A stretch of 64,000 nucleotides of DNA from Leptodactylus fallax (Eukaryota; Chordata; Amphibia; Anura; Leptodactylidae), in NCBI GenBank assembly GCA_947044405.1, contig CAMRHE010000507.1:1026001-1090000 (forward strand). Reading direction: 5' to 3'. The notes under the pieces were generated by a model. The model saw nothing but the letters and a program-made list of their open reading frames with translations. It was not told the DNA's origin and made no database searches. The position numbers were made by a program, and so were the translations under genes. The stretch's first letter is position 1, and every line of letters starts with the position of its first letter. Positions 36,296 through 49,667 of this stretch are shown here, in pieces.

Positions 36296-38222
36296 CAGCA
36301 TATGGCAATATGGGCGCTGTCTGGTGGCGTGTGGTTAATATGGGCACTGTCTGGTGGCGTGTGGCTAATATGGGCACTGTCTAGTGGCTTGTGGCTAATA
36401 TTGGCACTATCTGGTGGCGTGTGGTTAATAAGGGCGATGTTTGGTGGCGTGTGGTTAATATGGGCACTGTCTGGTGGCGTGTGGCTAATATGGGCGCTAT
36501 CTGGTGGCGTGAGGTTAATATGGGTACTGTCTGGTGACATGTGGTTAATATGGGCACTGTCTGGTGGCGTGTGGTTAATACGGGCACTGTCTGGTGGTGT
36601 GTGGCTAATATGGGCGCTGTCTGGTGGCGTGTGGCTAATATGGGCACTGTCTGGTGGTGTGTGGTTAATATGGGCACTGTCTGGTGGCATGTGGTTAATA
36701 TGGGCACTGTCTTGTGGTTAATATGGGCGCTGTCTGGTGGCGAGTGGTTAATATGGGTGGTGTCTTGTGGCGTGTGGTTAATAAGGGTGGTGTCTGGTGG
36801 TGTGTGGTTAATATGGGCGGTGTCTGGTGGCGTATGGTTAATATGGGTGGTGTCTGGTGGCGTATGGTTAATATGGGCGCTGTCTTGTGGTTAATATGGG
36901 TGGTGTCTGGTGGCGTGTGGTTAATATGGGCACTGTCTTGTGGTTAATATGGGTGGTGTCTGGTGGTATGTGGTTAATATGGGCGCTGTCTTGTGGTTAA
37001 TATGGGCGGTGTCTGGTGGCGTGTGGTTAATATGGGCGGTGTCTGGTGGCGTATGGTTAATATGGGTGGTGTCTGGTGGCGTATGGTTAATATGGGCGGT
37101 GTCTTGTGGTTAATATGGGTGGTGTCTGGTGGCGTGTGGTTAATATGGGCACTGTCTTGTGGTTAATATGGGTGGTGTCTGGTGGTATGTGGTTAATATG
37201 GGCGCTGTCTTGTGGTTAATATGGGTGGTGTCTGGTGGCGTGTGGTTAATATGGACGGTGTCTGGTGGCGTGTGGTTAATATGGACGCTGTCTGGTGGCG
37301 TGTGGTTAATATGGACGGTGTCTGGTGGCGTGTGGTTAATATGGACGCTGTCTGGTGGCGTGTGGTTAATATGGACGGTGTCTGGTGGCGTGTGGTTAAT
37401 ATGGACGCTGTCTGGTGGCGTGTGCTTAATATGGGCAGTGTCTGGCGGCGTGTGGTTAATATGGGCACTGTCTTGTGGTTAATATGGGTGGTGTCTGGCG
37501 GAGTGTGGTTAATATGGGCGCTATCTGGTGGCATGTGGTTAATATGGGTGCTGTCTGGTGGTATGTGGTTAATATGGGCGCTGTCTTGTGGTTAATATGG
37601 GTGGTGTCTGGTGGTATGTGGTTAATATGGGTGGTATCTGGTGGCATGTGGTTAATAAGGGCGCCGTCTGGTGGCATGTGGTTAATATGGACGCTGTCTG
37701 GTGGCGTGTGGTTAATATGGACGGTGTCTGGTGGCGTGTGGTTAATATGGACGCTGTCTGGTGGCGTGTGCTTAATATGGGCAGTGTCTGGCGGCGTGTG
37801 GTTAATATGGGCACTGTCTTGTGGTTAATATGGGTGGTGTCTGGCGGAGTGTGGTTAATATGGGCGCTATCTGGTGGCATGTGGTTAATATGGGTGCTGT
37901 CTGGTGGTATGTGGTTAATATGGGCGCTGTCTTGTGGTTAATATGGGTGGTGTCTGGTGGTATGTGGTTAATATGGGTGGTATCTGGTGGCATGTGGTTA
38001 ATAAGGGCGCCGTCTGGTGGCATGTGGTTAATATGGGCGCTGTCTTGTGGTAAATATGGGCGCTGTCTGGTGGCATGTGGTTAATATGGGCGCTGTCTGG
38101 TGGCGTGTGGTTAATATGGGCGCTGTCTGGTGGCGTGTGGTTAATATGGGTGCTGTCTGGTGGCGTGTGGTTAATATGGGCGCTGTCTGGTGGCGTGTGG
38201 TTAATATGGGCGCCATTGGGTA
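36296..38222 (+). repeat. 30-bp minisatellite with a higher-order period
   Basis: Units of 30 bp contain GTGTGGTTAATATGGGCGC and TGTCTGGTGGC. Many units are shortened by fusion to TCTTGTGGTTAATATGGG. Since 30 is divisible by three, all three frames stay open on both strands and give 10-residue repeats (WLIWALSGGV; HINHTPPDSA), which are artefacts. Between 37475 and 38060 a run of several distinct units recurs at an offset of 346 bp, including the marker units GCGGAGTG and AAGGGCGCCGTC. Confidence 0.95.
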
Positions 38223-39300
38223 AGACCCTGGCATCACTGAGTGAATGGCTGCTGAGGCTGGAGTGAGACGTCCTGGTTTAAGGTGATGAAGGAGTTAATA
38301 TTGCTATACATGATACATAGGGCTCTAGGGCTGTAATGGGCCCACAGCTAGGGTTCTCGGGTTTTGTAGGGGGTTAATATACATAAAATGTTATCTTAAT
38401 ATAATTATGGAATATACTTATTATCTTGTTTCTTATGGTGAAAGGGTTAATGCTGGGTGACTGCCTGCAATGACCACTAGAGGGAGCTCGCTGACTAGGG
38501 ATCTATGCAAGTCCAGCTCAATAACACATTTATATGCACCGGCTCCCCCTATAGGCAGCCAATGAAATCTTAGCCTTTTTCTGGTTCTAGGAAATCTCCA
38601 GTCCCAGTCTAAAGTCCCACAATGTTGACCCCTATATACTATAGACCTTGTCATAAGGACCTCAGTGTCAGACCATGTCGCTGATCTGGGGCCCCTGCAC
38701 AGAGGGGACACAGCAGATCCTGCAGCTCTTATTTTCTTTTTTGCCCAGGAGAGGGGCGGGAAGGCGAGAATAAGGGTTTATCAGGTCCTCACACCCTGGA
38801 TTCAGCAGAACAGTCCCACATTTTGTGTGGGCACCATGCCCTCTCTGCGTCCTCAGTAGTGGTGTCTATCCTAAATCCAGGGGACCCCTTCAGCCATGCA
38901 GTATGAGTGGCTATATATACTCTCTGTATACATGTATATACCAGTCACTGGTCTGCTCAGGGGCCCTCAGGGTTTCTGTTTTCTCTGCTCTTGATTCCAG
39001 AGCTTGCTGTCAGTTTGCAGTAAATGGCCGCTGTGCCCGCTGATGCCCGCTGTGCCCTGAGGTGACCGTGTACAAGACAGACAAACAGTGACATCCAAGA
39101 CAAGAGCAGCAAACTGCTAAATGACAGGCCCGACTAAGACTGCTCAGGAGGACGAGGACTCACAAATCTCTGCCCGTACATTACTGGGACCCTGTCACTA
39201 CCAGAGACCCCGACACATCTTACACCTCTGCTAGCTGGGGCAGTATTCACACTGTAGCTTCAAAATATCACCGCCCTGCTGAAGAGGAGTCTGAGGTAGC
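38223..39300. other. Low-copy DNA
   Basis: No gene recognised. CCACTAGAGGGAGCTCGCTG at 38473-38492 matches the foldback-type element near 27255. Open frames of up to 92 codons lack any recognised domain. Confidence 0.45.
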
Positions 39301-40395
39301 GATGGAGCAATGTTTTGGAGCTGTAGGTGGTATTATTAAAGCAGTGTATGGTGGTACTGAGTGCATATGGAAATACTATCTGAGCACTATATGGGGGTAT
39401 TATTTGAGCACTATGTGGTAGTATTATTTAGCATTGCATGTTACTATTTGAGAACTGCATTTTGGTATTATTTGAGCAGTTTATGGTGTCACTATTAGAG
39501 TACTGTATGTTGGTATGATTTTAGTGTATATGGGGGTATTATTTGAGCACTATATGGGGTATTATTTGAGCACTATGTGGTGCTATTATTTAGCATTGCA
39601 TGTTACTATTTCAGCACTATATGATGGTATTATTTGAGAATTGTATGGTAGTAATATTTCAGCAGTGTATGGTGGTATTATTTGATCACTATGTGGTAGT
39701 ATTACTTCATCGCTGTATATTAGTATTTGAGCACTGTATATAGGTATTATTTGAGCAGTGTATGATGGTACTATTAGAGCACAATTTGGTCATATTATTT
39801 GAGAACTGTATGGTGGTATTGAGGACTATATGGTGGTATTATTAGAGAACTGTATGGTGGTATTAATTAAGAACTGTATGTTGGTATTATTTGAGTACTA
39901 TATGGTGGTATTATTTGAGAACTGTATGGTAGTATTTGAGAACTGTATGTTAGTATTGAGGACTATATGGTGGTATTAATTGAGAACTGTATGGTGGTAT
40001 TATTTGAGTATGGTATGGTGGTATTATTTGAGAACTGTATGGTGGTAATAATTGCGAACTGTATGGTGGTATTATTTGAGGACTATATGGTGTTATTTGA
40101 GAACTGTATGGTAGTATTATTTGAGGACTATATGGTGGTATTATTTGAGAACTGTATGGTAGTATTTGAGAACTGTATGGTGGTATTGAGGACTATATGG
40201 TGGTATTAATTGAGAACTGTATGGTGGTATTTGAGTATGATATGGTGATATTATTTGAGGACTATATGGTGTTATTTGAGAACTGTATGGTGGTATTATT
40301 TGAGCACTGTATGGTGGTATTATTTGAGCACTGTATGGTGGTATTATTTGAGGACTATATTGTGGTATTATTTGAGAACTGTATGGTCTACAACA
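39300..40395 (+). repeat. Degenerate repeat of about 24 bp
   Basis: Units contain GAACTGTATGGTGGTATTATTTGAG, with alternates GAGCACTGTATGG and GAGGACTATATGG. Divergence is high on the left and falls to the right (after 39960), a typical pattern of a growing array edge. Frames such as MVVLFENCMVVLFED are artefacts. The same family occurs in small form at 10940-11280 and near 58500-58560. Confidence 0.9.
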
Positions 40396-40529
40396 ACAAG
40401 CAAAGCTCAAAATAGGGTCAACCTAACCCCCCTTCCTAACTACGATCTCTGACCTCAGCAAGTTCCAGATGTATGAAAAGGTTAAAGCTAACGCCACACA
40501 TTGCGGATACATGTCAATTTCAGTTGTGG

Positions 40530-41292
40530 AAACGCAGTCATTGATAATACACACAGTGATGTCACAGTACAGGGATAATACACACACTGATGTCACAGTA
40601 CAGAGATAATACACACAGTGATGTCACAGTACAGGGATAATACACACAGTGATGTCACAGTACAGGGATAATACACACACTGATGTCACAGTACAGGGAT
40701 AATACACACACTGATGTCACAGTACAGGGATAATACACACACTGATGTCACAGTACAGAGATAATACACACAGTGATGTCACAGTACAGTGATAATACAC
40801 ACAGTGATGTCATAGTACAGGGATAATACACACACTGATGTCACAGTACAGGGATAATACACACAGTGATGTCACAGTACAGGGATAATACACACACTGA
40901 TGTCACAGTACAGAGATAATACACACAGTGATGTCACAGTACAGAGATAATACACACAGTGATGTCACAGTACAGAGATAATACACACAGTGATGTCACA
41001 GTACAGGGATAATACACACACTGATGTCACAGTACAGGGATAATACACACAGTGATGTCACAGTACAGAGATAATACACACACTGATGTCACAGTACAGA
41101 GATAATACACACAGTGATGTCACAGTACAGGGATAATACACACAGTGATGTCACAGTACAGAGATAATACACACAGTGATGTCACAGTACAGAGATAATA
41201 CACACAGTGATATCACAGTACAGAGATAATACACACAGTGATGTCACAGTACAGAGATAATACACACAGTGATGTCACAGTACAGGGATAAT
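40530..41292 (+). repeat. 31-bp minisatellite with TGATGTCAC
   Basis: About 24 highly homogeneous units of 31 bp: GGGATAATACACACA, then GTGATGTCACAGTACA. Alternation of GGGATAAT with GAGATAAT and of CACAGTG with CACACTG makes a second layer of variation. Each unit carries TGATGTCAC, one base off a cyclic-AMP response element. Confidence 0.95.
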
Positions 41293-42010
41293 GTGAGAGG
41301 TTATTCTAGGGTTGTGTTCAGTTTGATATGAAGCTTTACATAGTTATTATATCTGAGAATAAATAGATAAGCAACCCCCCCCCCCCTTATTTGATGGTCC
41401 CCACAAGAGCTGTTATACCTGCTACCCTGGTTATTAGGTCCATGGGAATGTGTCACATGTTATGTGGCAGACTCTAGAGTCATTCCAACCAACCATGTGA
41501 TGTCCATTTTTCATGGACGCGAAATGGTAAAAATGGTTGAGTGATCTGTTTTCACCTACGGACTGCACACGGCCCAAAAATACTCAGGATCGATCATGTA
41601 TGACTACCATGGACATCACATGTCAGTGATGCCTTAGCCTTGTTCTCTTCTCTGGATCATTCTAAAAGTTGGAGGGCTCAAAGCCACAACTTGATTTGTC
41701 ATATCCATTGGACAGGTATGTGCTCTGTGGGGTCTGACACCCGGACCCTGCACAGATCAGCTGTTACAGCAACCTCCGGGTGTCAGAAACTGCTATTGGA
41801 CGGCAGTGTGTACAGCACCGCCTATACAAGTAATAAGAGCAGCCGCAGTTCACCAGAATCACCACTATGCTGTGGACACAGGTGTGTAACTCCATGATAA
41901 CCTATAGGAGAGCACTAATAATAATATCCTCTGTGTTGCTGTGGCGATGTTTATGTGCAATCCTCTAATGTATTACATTCCACGTTCAGATGGAGCTTAT
42001 ACCCTGCAAT
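41293..42010. other. Low-copy DNA
   Basis: No gene recognised. A C homopolymer of about 12 lies near 41376. 41700-41800, with GGGGTCTGACACCC and GATCAGCTGTTACAG, resembles interspersed repeat sequence also seen near 28940-28970. Confidence 0.45.
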
Positions 42011-42772
42011 GTCTATAGGTAAGTACTAGCAAACATATGCTCGACCACCACTCCATTCACTGTCTGTAGGTAAGTACTAGCAGACCCAGACATGACCACC
42101 ACTCCATTCACCGTCTATAGGTAAGTACTAGCAGACCAATACATGACCATCACTCCATTCACTGTCTATAGGTAAGTACTTGCAGACCCATACATGACCA
42201 CCAGTCCATTCACCGTCTATAAGTAAGTACTCGCAGACCCATACATGACCACCACTCCATTCACCGTCTATAGGTAAGTACTAGCAGACTCAGACATGAC
42301 CACCACTCCATTCACTGTCTATAGGTAAGTACTCGCAGACCCATACATGACCATCACTCGATTCACCGTCTATAGGTAAGTACTAGCAGACCCATATATG
42401 ACCACCACTCCATTCACTGTCTATAGGTAAGTACTAGCAGACCCAGACATGACCACCACTCCATTCACTGTCTATAGGTAAGTACTAGCAGACCCATACA
42501 TGACCACCACTCCATTCACTGTCTATAGGTAAGTACTAGCAGACCCAGACATGACCACCACTCCATTCACTGTCTATAGGTAAGTACTAGCAGACCCATA
42601 CATGACCACCACTCCATTCACTGTCTATAGGTAAGTACTAGAAGACCCATACATGACCACCACTCCATTCACTGTCTATAGGTAAGTACTAGCAGACCCA
42701 TACATGACCACCACTCCATTCACTGTCTATAGGTAAGTACTAGAAGACATATGCTCGACCACCACTCTATTC
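42011..42772 (+). repeat. 51-bp array carrying a strong splice-donor motif
   Basis: About 15 units of 51 bp: GTCTATAGGTAAGTACTAGC, AGACCCATACATGACC, ACCACTCCATTCACT. Each unit contains TAGGTAAGTA, an AG/GTAAGT 5' splice-site consensus. The first and last units share CATATGCTCGACC in place of CATACATGACC; inner units do not, so the interior has been homogenised while the edges kept the older form. Confidence 0.95.
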
Positions 42773-43685
42773 CTCCAGGCTGGACTACCCCTTTATCCGA
42801 TAACTTAAGACAATAAATAACGTGTGCAGCTCTGCTACATCTGTCTCCTTGTGTTAGCAGCCGAGACATTGTCTACAGTGTTAATAATTTCCGATGCCAG
42901 GGAGTTTGCAATCTTAGTGACTTCCTGCTACAATAGATCACTTCCAGATATTGTTTTACTTTCCAAAGCCGGAGCTCGCGTACAAGTCAGCGGCAGCGAG
43001 GGCTGTCTTGTCATCAGATTATACAGCTCCAGCTCTTGTCTGTCTTCAGGAGCTTTGTCCTATACTTCCCCTACTCCAGTGCACAAATATATAACCTATG
43101 TGGTGGCCCATAGCCAAAACCCCAGTGGGGCCCCAGCCCTAGAGCAGTATGGTTCCATGATAACCAGGCTTCTCCTCTTAATAGACCCATAATGGCCACA
43201 AGAACTTCCTCTATGGTGCTGAGACCCCGCATGCAATCACATTTCATGGGGGTTAACCCTTAGGATCATCAGTATTGGTCAGGAGGTCCTTGGGCCGACA
43301 GAAGAAAAAATTCTGAGGTCTACCCTCATCATTAGACCCAGGTGGTAAGTGATTGATCCAGTCATCCATATGATGGGTTGTCTTCTGCTGGACCATTGAA
43401 GACCATGATGGTGGCAGAGCCTGGGTCCACTGTGGACCACTACAACCGTGAGGACCATAAAGGAGGTTACTATGTACAACTTTTTATTTCTTTACTATCA
43501 AAAACTCTACCTGCTTTTACTGAACTGAAATATTTTTGGTGACACACAGAGGTCAACAACCCATGTTGACCAAATACTATACCTCCCAAGGGGCAAGAGG
43601 GGCAAAATCAGAGAATTTGGGTATCATAAGCCCCATCTCCAACCCTGCCCCTTTGACCCCACTTATGTCCCTTTGTGTCCCCACA
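42773..43685. other. Low-copy DNA
   Basis: A + frame at about 42824-43192 stays open for 122 codons but shows no recognisable domain or splice context. No gene is claimed. Confidence 0.4.
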
Positions 43686-44195
43686 CAGCATAACACTCCT
43701 TTAATGGCCCCACCATGGTATCATACACCTTTATGTCCCCCACACAGTATAATGCCCCCCTTATCATGGCCTCCATAGTATAATGTCCCTGTTATTGTAG
43801 CCTCTACAGTATATGTTCCCTCATTATAGCCCACAATAAGATGCCCCCCCATGTGGCCCCCATAATATAATGTCCCCTTACTGTGGCTGTCAAAGTATAA
43901 TGGCCCCATAGTATAATGTTCCCTTATAGTAGCCGTCACAGTATAATGGCCTCCACAGTATACTGTTCCCCTTATTGTAGCCTCTACAGTATAATGTTCC
44001 CGCATTATGGTCCCCACAATATGATATCCCCCTCAATGTGGCCCCCATAGCATAATGTCCCCTTACTGTGGCTGTCAAAGTATAATGGCCCCATAGTATA
44101 ATGTCCCCTTATAGTAGTCGTCACAGTATAATGGCCTTCACAGTATAATGTCCCTTTCCACGTGTCCCCCACAAAATAATGTCCTCACCCTGTTC
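43686..44195. repeat. Degenerate CACAGTATAATG repeat
   Basis: Units of about 25-35 bp built on CACAGTATAATG and CCCCTTA. The run 43798-43978 is repeated at 43979-44160 at an offset of about 181 bp. The core resembles that of the 31-bp minisatellite at 1-10584 and of smaller clusters at 17840-18000, 29285-29360 and 31295-31340. Confidence 0.8.
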
Positions 44196-47100
44196 CTCCA
44201 CAGTCCAGTCTGGTCTCTGCTGCCATAAGCTTCCAGGAATAGCAGGAGTGATGTAGTGACGTCACTATGTCACCTCTGCCTGTGTCCAAGCGGTCGGAGC
44301 AGAGATGGGGCAAACGGAAAAAAAGAAGAATTGGGCTCTCAAGCTTCACCATTGTACTCAACTCATCTGTGCCCCCTGAACGAAGAAGGTTTAATCCGGG
44401 ACATAATTCTGCCACCCAGGACAGCATCCGAAATATGGAACTGTGACGCTAAATCTGAGACAAATACTGCTCACTGCTGAGGGTTTGTTACAGTGGTTTC
44501 CAGTCTAGCTATATCATCAGTACAAACCTCCCTCCTGTCCTGGTAGTTTGCTACAATGTATCATTGCACTTGTAGTATACCCAGAATATTTGTCCATACC
44601 TTGTCAGAAGGGCATGTGCCCTGGGTGCTGGATGCCAAGGGGGGGCGCCATCACACTACTCTGCCTTGGTGTGAGGGAAATCCTAGCCACAACTCAACAT
44701 CTCCACTACAAAGGTCAAATGCGAATGTGACCTCCTAATTATTTAGTCATTGACCTGTGCCATGGCTAAATGTACCCTTGCCCTTTAATGTCCCCTCTTT
44801 AACCCTTTCTAGATGGTAATGGTGGCCGTACCTGCTGCTCTTCACTTGTGGCGGACTGCCGGGCTTCTGACCTTCATGTGCTAACGGCAGGCAGCAGACA
44901 GACTGTGACACTGACACAGATAGAAGGAATAAAAGAGAGCGGCAGTGGGGAGGGGGGTTGTCAGGAACAGCCAGTCATCAGGAAGCACTGAAGACAATGG
45001 GGTGGCGGACCCGAGAGCCCTGCAGGGCAGCTGAGGGGGCACCAGTTTATCTTTCAGTAGTCAAAGCTGAGAAAATGTTTTGTTGTGCTGGATTATAAAG
45101 CCGTGAGGGCTCGTGGCCAGTATTAAAGTGGTCACCATTAACCCCTGCAGGACTGGAAGGCTTGGCGGTGCACTTTGCCTATCCTTGCTCATGATTCTCT
45201 AGTCTTAGGAGTGTATTATCAGTCTGGAGAGCGCTCCCCATACGGGGGGGGACTGACAGCTTGTACAGCACCAAAATGTATGTAGAGGATATGGGGCTCA
45301 TCCTCATAAGGCAGCCATGACCAAAACCCACCGCTCTTTACGTTTACTGTGATTTTCTGTACCCAAGGCCATAAAATGATAATATAAAGTGCCCGCCACA
45401 ACTTGACCCCCTTAACAGTGCCTCCCCAGGACCCACATATTAGCGACACCAAGAGAACCCCACTGGGCCTCCATAACAGTGACAGCGAAAGAACGTCCGC
45501 AACAGTGCCTGCCACAAGACCTCCATAACAGGGACAGCAAGGACATGAATGCAAAACAAAATGCACTCTAGCGCCCCCCCTTTGAAAAGTCACTCCTTTT
45601 GAGATCAATGCCTGGTATTCCAGAAACAGTACCCACCACAGGACCCCTATAACAGTGCGTGTCATAGGAGTCCCATCACAGTGCCTGCTGCAGGACCCGC
45701 ATAACTTTGCATGTCATGATAGTCCCATCACAAGGCCTGCCACAGAAGCCTGGTCTGTCTCCCTCAATACCATGGACCGTGAAGGCAGCAGGATGCTGCA
45801 GGTGTGACCACTGCTCAATACCAAGTCCTCCTTAGTTCAGTCCTGCAGTGAGGACGAGCAGGGAGTCTCAGCAGATCAGACATTTGTCAACTACCCTGTG
45901 CTTAGGTGATAAATATGCTAATAGGAGTGCCCTCTGATATTTTTGGGTACAAGCATTAGGGTCCTGGTATTAGTACAGGCAGCTCATCTTGTAAGCCCTG
46001 AGAATTATTGGGGCATATCGTATTTGGTGAGACTTGTCTTCTGCATGGACGTAATGTCTGCTGGTGTCACCTGACTCCAGATTATTAGGTGACCCCCCCC
46101 CCCCCCGCTGGTTGTGAAAATACTTACTGTACTGTACAGCTACTACCTACCTACTTGTAAAGAAGCTTCTGCGGCTCCAGCTGTCCCTCTCGTAGAGATC
46201 TTGTGCAGGTCCTGTGTTCAGGGGGTCCTCTTGTTATTAATGTTATGGGGGTCTTGTGGCTATTATGGAGATCCTTCAGCTTTGCTCAGGACCTTAGTAT
46301 TTCAAGAAGATCTTGTTTACTTAACCAGTTCAATAAGGACAACCATATACAGGAAGTCAACTTCATTGCCTCCTTCACCAGTTTCTCAGAAGTAAGGTGA
46401 GAAGACTCCGGCCTCCACCTTCTGTTGCCTTCCCAAGGCCGGATCTCTTTCTTGGCTCCCCAACAACTATAGGGTCCTCACTGTCTCTGACCGGCTTGGT
46501 CACAATGGATGGTCTGGCTCAATCTTGCCACCCCTCTTGACCATAGGCTTCACATGTGTGTCATTAGGCGTGACCAGTGGCCTCTTACCTCTGATTTGGG
46601 GAAGGTCTGACCTGCCAGCACATACCATGTGGGATCTCCTGTTTTAGGTGTCATTGAAAGCCTGGATAAACACGTGGTCCATTCTTCATGGGGTCGTTCC
46701 ATCCAGCTTCTAATCTGTATTCAGCCTGTAGACTGTGGAGCTCCTCCAGTAGTGTCCTGTTTTATGGATTTGTAGTGCGCAGATATTTGGTCCTCATGTC
46801 CATCTCCTGATATAAAACCCTATTCCTGTTTTGTGGAAAACCACTGTAGAGTTCCCTTCCTCTTAGGCCTGAGTTTTTCTGCCACAAAAGCCAGTCCACA
46901 GTTCTCCTCTGACCCACTGATCTGCTGCTCCTCCGACCTCCTTCATGGAGGACATTTGGTTTGATCTATGGTGGTGTAGCCATTGGTTGGCCGCTCTCTG
47001 CCCCTGCTCTGACTTACCTCTGCTCATAATTTGCTCATCTGTCCACACAGATACAGCTTGTGGACACTTACCTGCCCCAGATGGCTGATGAAGCGCCCAA

Positions 47101-47700
47101 CACCAGTGCAGACATCCATGTGGTGACACTGCAATGCATTATTTATACTCTTTAGGGGATAGTCAAGACCTGTTTTTGATCCATTTTTGGACTCATTTTT
47201 TGTATTCCGGGTTATAGGGATTTTCACATCATAAAATCCTGGGTGAAAATAATGTTACTATATAATGAAATGATGTGCATGTAAGCTAGAGCAGAGGACC
47301 GTCTGTCTGCCCGAGTGACCTGTTTTCCACATGGATGCAGATAGAAGTATAGTGCAGGCATGACATCTCCATCCTACAGAGGCAGAACGTTCATGTTCCT
47401 CCCCAATGTGCCCAGAGGCCGGATGTGCACTGGGACGGAGCAGACTTGTGCACAGGTGACTGGACTTGATGGCTGCATCAGGACTACTCGGCAATGTTAG
47501 CAATTTGTCTCATAAAAAGCTAAAAAACACAGTCTGGAGTGTAAATCTGACAACTAGTAACACTGGGCTAGTTGTGAACTGGTCATAAACCCTAAACATG
47601 GTAAGTGTGAAGCATTCAGCATTCTTATAATGGATATCAATACTCTGCACCAAAGGTATCCTGGGATTATAACAAATCCAGGCAACCGCAGCCATAAAAT
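44196..47700. other. Low-copy intergenic DNA
   Basis: About 3.5 kb with no recognised gene or RNA. A C homopolymer lies at about 46091-46106. Open frames here are short and without known motifs. If the 5' exons of the ZNF488-like gene lie this far upstream, I cannot see them. Confidence 0.4.
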
Positions 47701-47759
47701 GTCCATGGAAACTGCTGTAATACTGTCATGCAATGCATAAAAAGAAACCTTGCCACACA

Positions 47760-49480
47760 ATACACAAAATAATACACACATCTCAAAATATGTTGCCATG
47801 CAGTGCTCAAAATAATATACATCCCATATACTGCTCAAAGTAATACACATATCATATATTACTGCCATATTCTGCTCAAAATAATACACGTCATATATTA
47901 CTGCATATACTGCTCAAAATAATACTCATCTCAAATATTACTGCCATATAATGCTCAAAATAATGCACATCTCATATATTACTGTCATATTCTGCTCAAA
48001 ATAATACACATCTCATATATTACTGCCATATACTGCTCAAAATAACACACATATCAAATATTACTACCATATACTGCTCAAAATAATATACATCTCATAT
48101 AATACTGCCAAATACTGCCCAAAATAATACACATCTCATATACTGCTCAAAATAATACACATCTCATATACTGCTCAAAATAACACACATCTCACATATT
48201 ACTGCCATATAATGCTCAAAATAATACACATCTCATACATTACTGCCAGATATTGCTCAAAATAACACACATCTCATATATTACTGCCATATACTGCTCA
48301 AAATAATGCACATCTCATATATTACTGCCAAATACTGCCCAAAATAATACATATCTGATATACTGCTCAAAATAATACACATCACATATATTACTGCCCT
48401 ATACTGCTCAAAATAATACACATATCAAATATTACTACCATATACTGCTTAAAATAATACACATCTCATATATTACTACCATATACTGCTCAAAATAATA
48501 CACATCTCATATAATACTGCCAAATACTGCCCAAAATAATACACATATCATATACTGCTCAAAATAATACAAATCTCACATAATACTGCCATATACTGCT
48601 CAAAATAATACACATCTCATATATTACTGCCATATACTGTTTAAAATAATACAAATCTCATATATTACTGCCATATACTGCTCAAAAAAATACACATCTC
48701 ATATATGACTGCCATTTCCTGCTCAAAATAATACACATCTCATATATTACTGCCATATACTGCTCAGAATAATACACATCTCATACACTGCTCAAAATAA
48801 TACACATCTCATATATTACTGCATATACTGCTCAAAATAATACAAATCCTATATATTGCTCATAATAATACACATCTTATATATTACTGCCATATAGTGC
48901 TCAAAATAATACACATCTCAAATATTACTGGCATATACTGCTCAAAATAATACATATCCCAAATAGTAGTGCCATATACTGCTCAAAATAACACACATCT
49001 CATATATTACTGCCATATACTGTTCAAAATAACACAAATCTCATATATTACTGCCATATACTGCTCAAAATAATGCACATCTCATATATTACTGCCATAT
49101 ACTGCCCAACATAATGCACATCCCATATACTGCTCAAAATAACACACATCTCACATATTACTGCCATGTACTGCTCAAAAAAATAGACATCTCATATATG
49201 ACTGCCATTTCCTGCTCAAAATAATACACATCTCATATATTACTGCCATATACTGCTCAAAATAATACATATCCCAAATATTAGTGCCATATACTGCTCA
49301 AAATAATACACATCTCATATATTACTGCCATATACTGCCCAACATAATACACATCCTATAAACTGCTCATAATAATACACATCTCATATATTACTGCTAT
49401 ATACTGCTCAAAATAATACACATCTCATATATTACTGTCATACATGCTTCAAAATAATACACATCTCATATAAATTGCTA
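47760..49480 (+). repeat. 41-bp A/T-rich minisatellite
   Basis: About 40 units of about 41 bp containing CTGCTCAAAATAATACACATC, then CATATATTACTGCCATATA. Some units are shortened to about 28 bp by loss of the TATTACTGCCATATA part. The edges decay from 49440 on and before 47830. Confidence 0.93.
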
Positions 49481-49667
49481 TCATAGAATGCACACATCTC
49501 TTATATATGTATCAAAAAATAACGTCATACACTGCTCAAAATTCTACATACATGTCATAATACAATGATCAAAATAGCATCTACATACAGGCTTTAAATA
49601 AAAGACATACATGTCACATATATAACTGTTCAACAATGCTTAAAATGACAACCGTATTTATATCTCA

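Noticed and set aside
36302..38266. Overlapping frames with 10-residue repeats on both strands
   Set aside because: These follow from the 30-bp unit length being divisible by three.
38433..38711. 92-codon - strand frame as a missing ZNF488 exon
   Set aside because: No PR-domain motif or splice sites; part of it overlaps a CACTAGAGGG repeat element.
42824..43192. 122-codon + frame starting MQLCYICLLVLAAETL
   Set aside because: A hydrophobic start alone is weak; no homologous domain, splice sites or conserved context could be seen.
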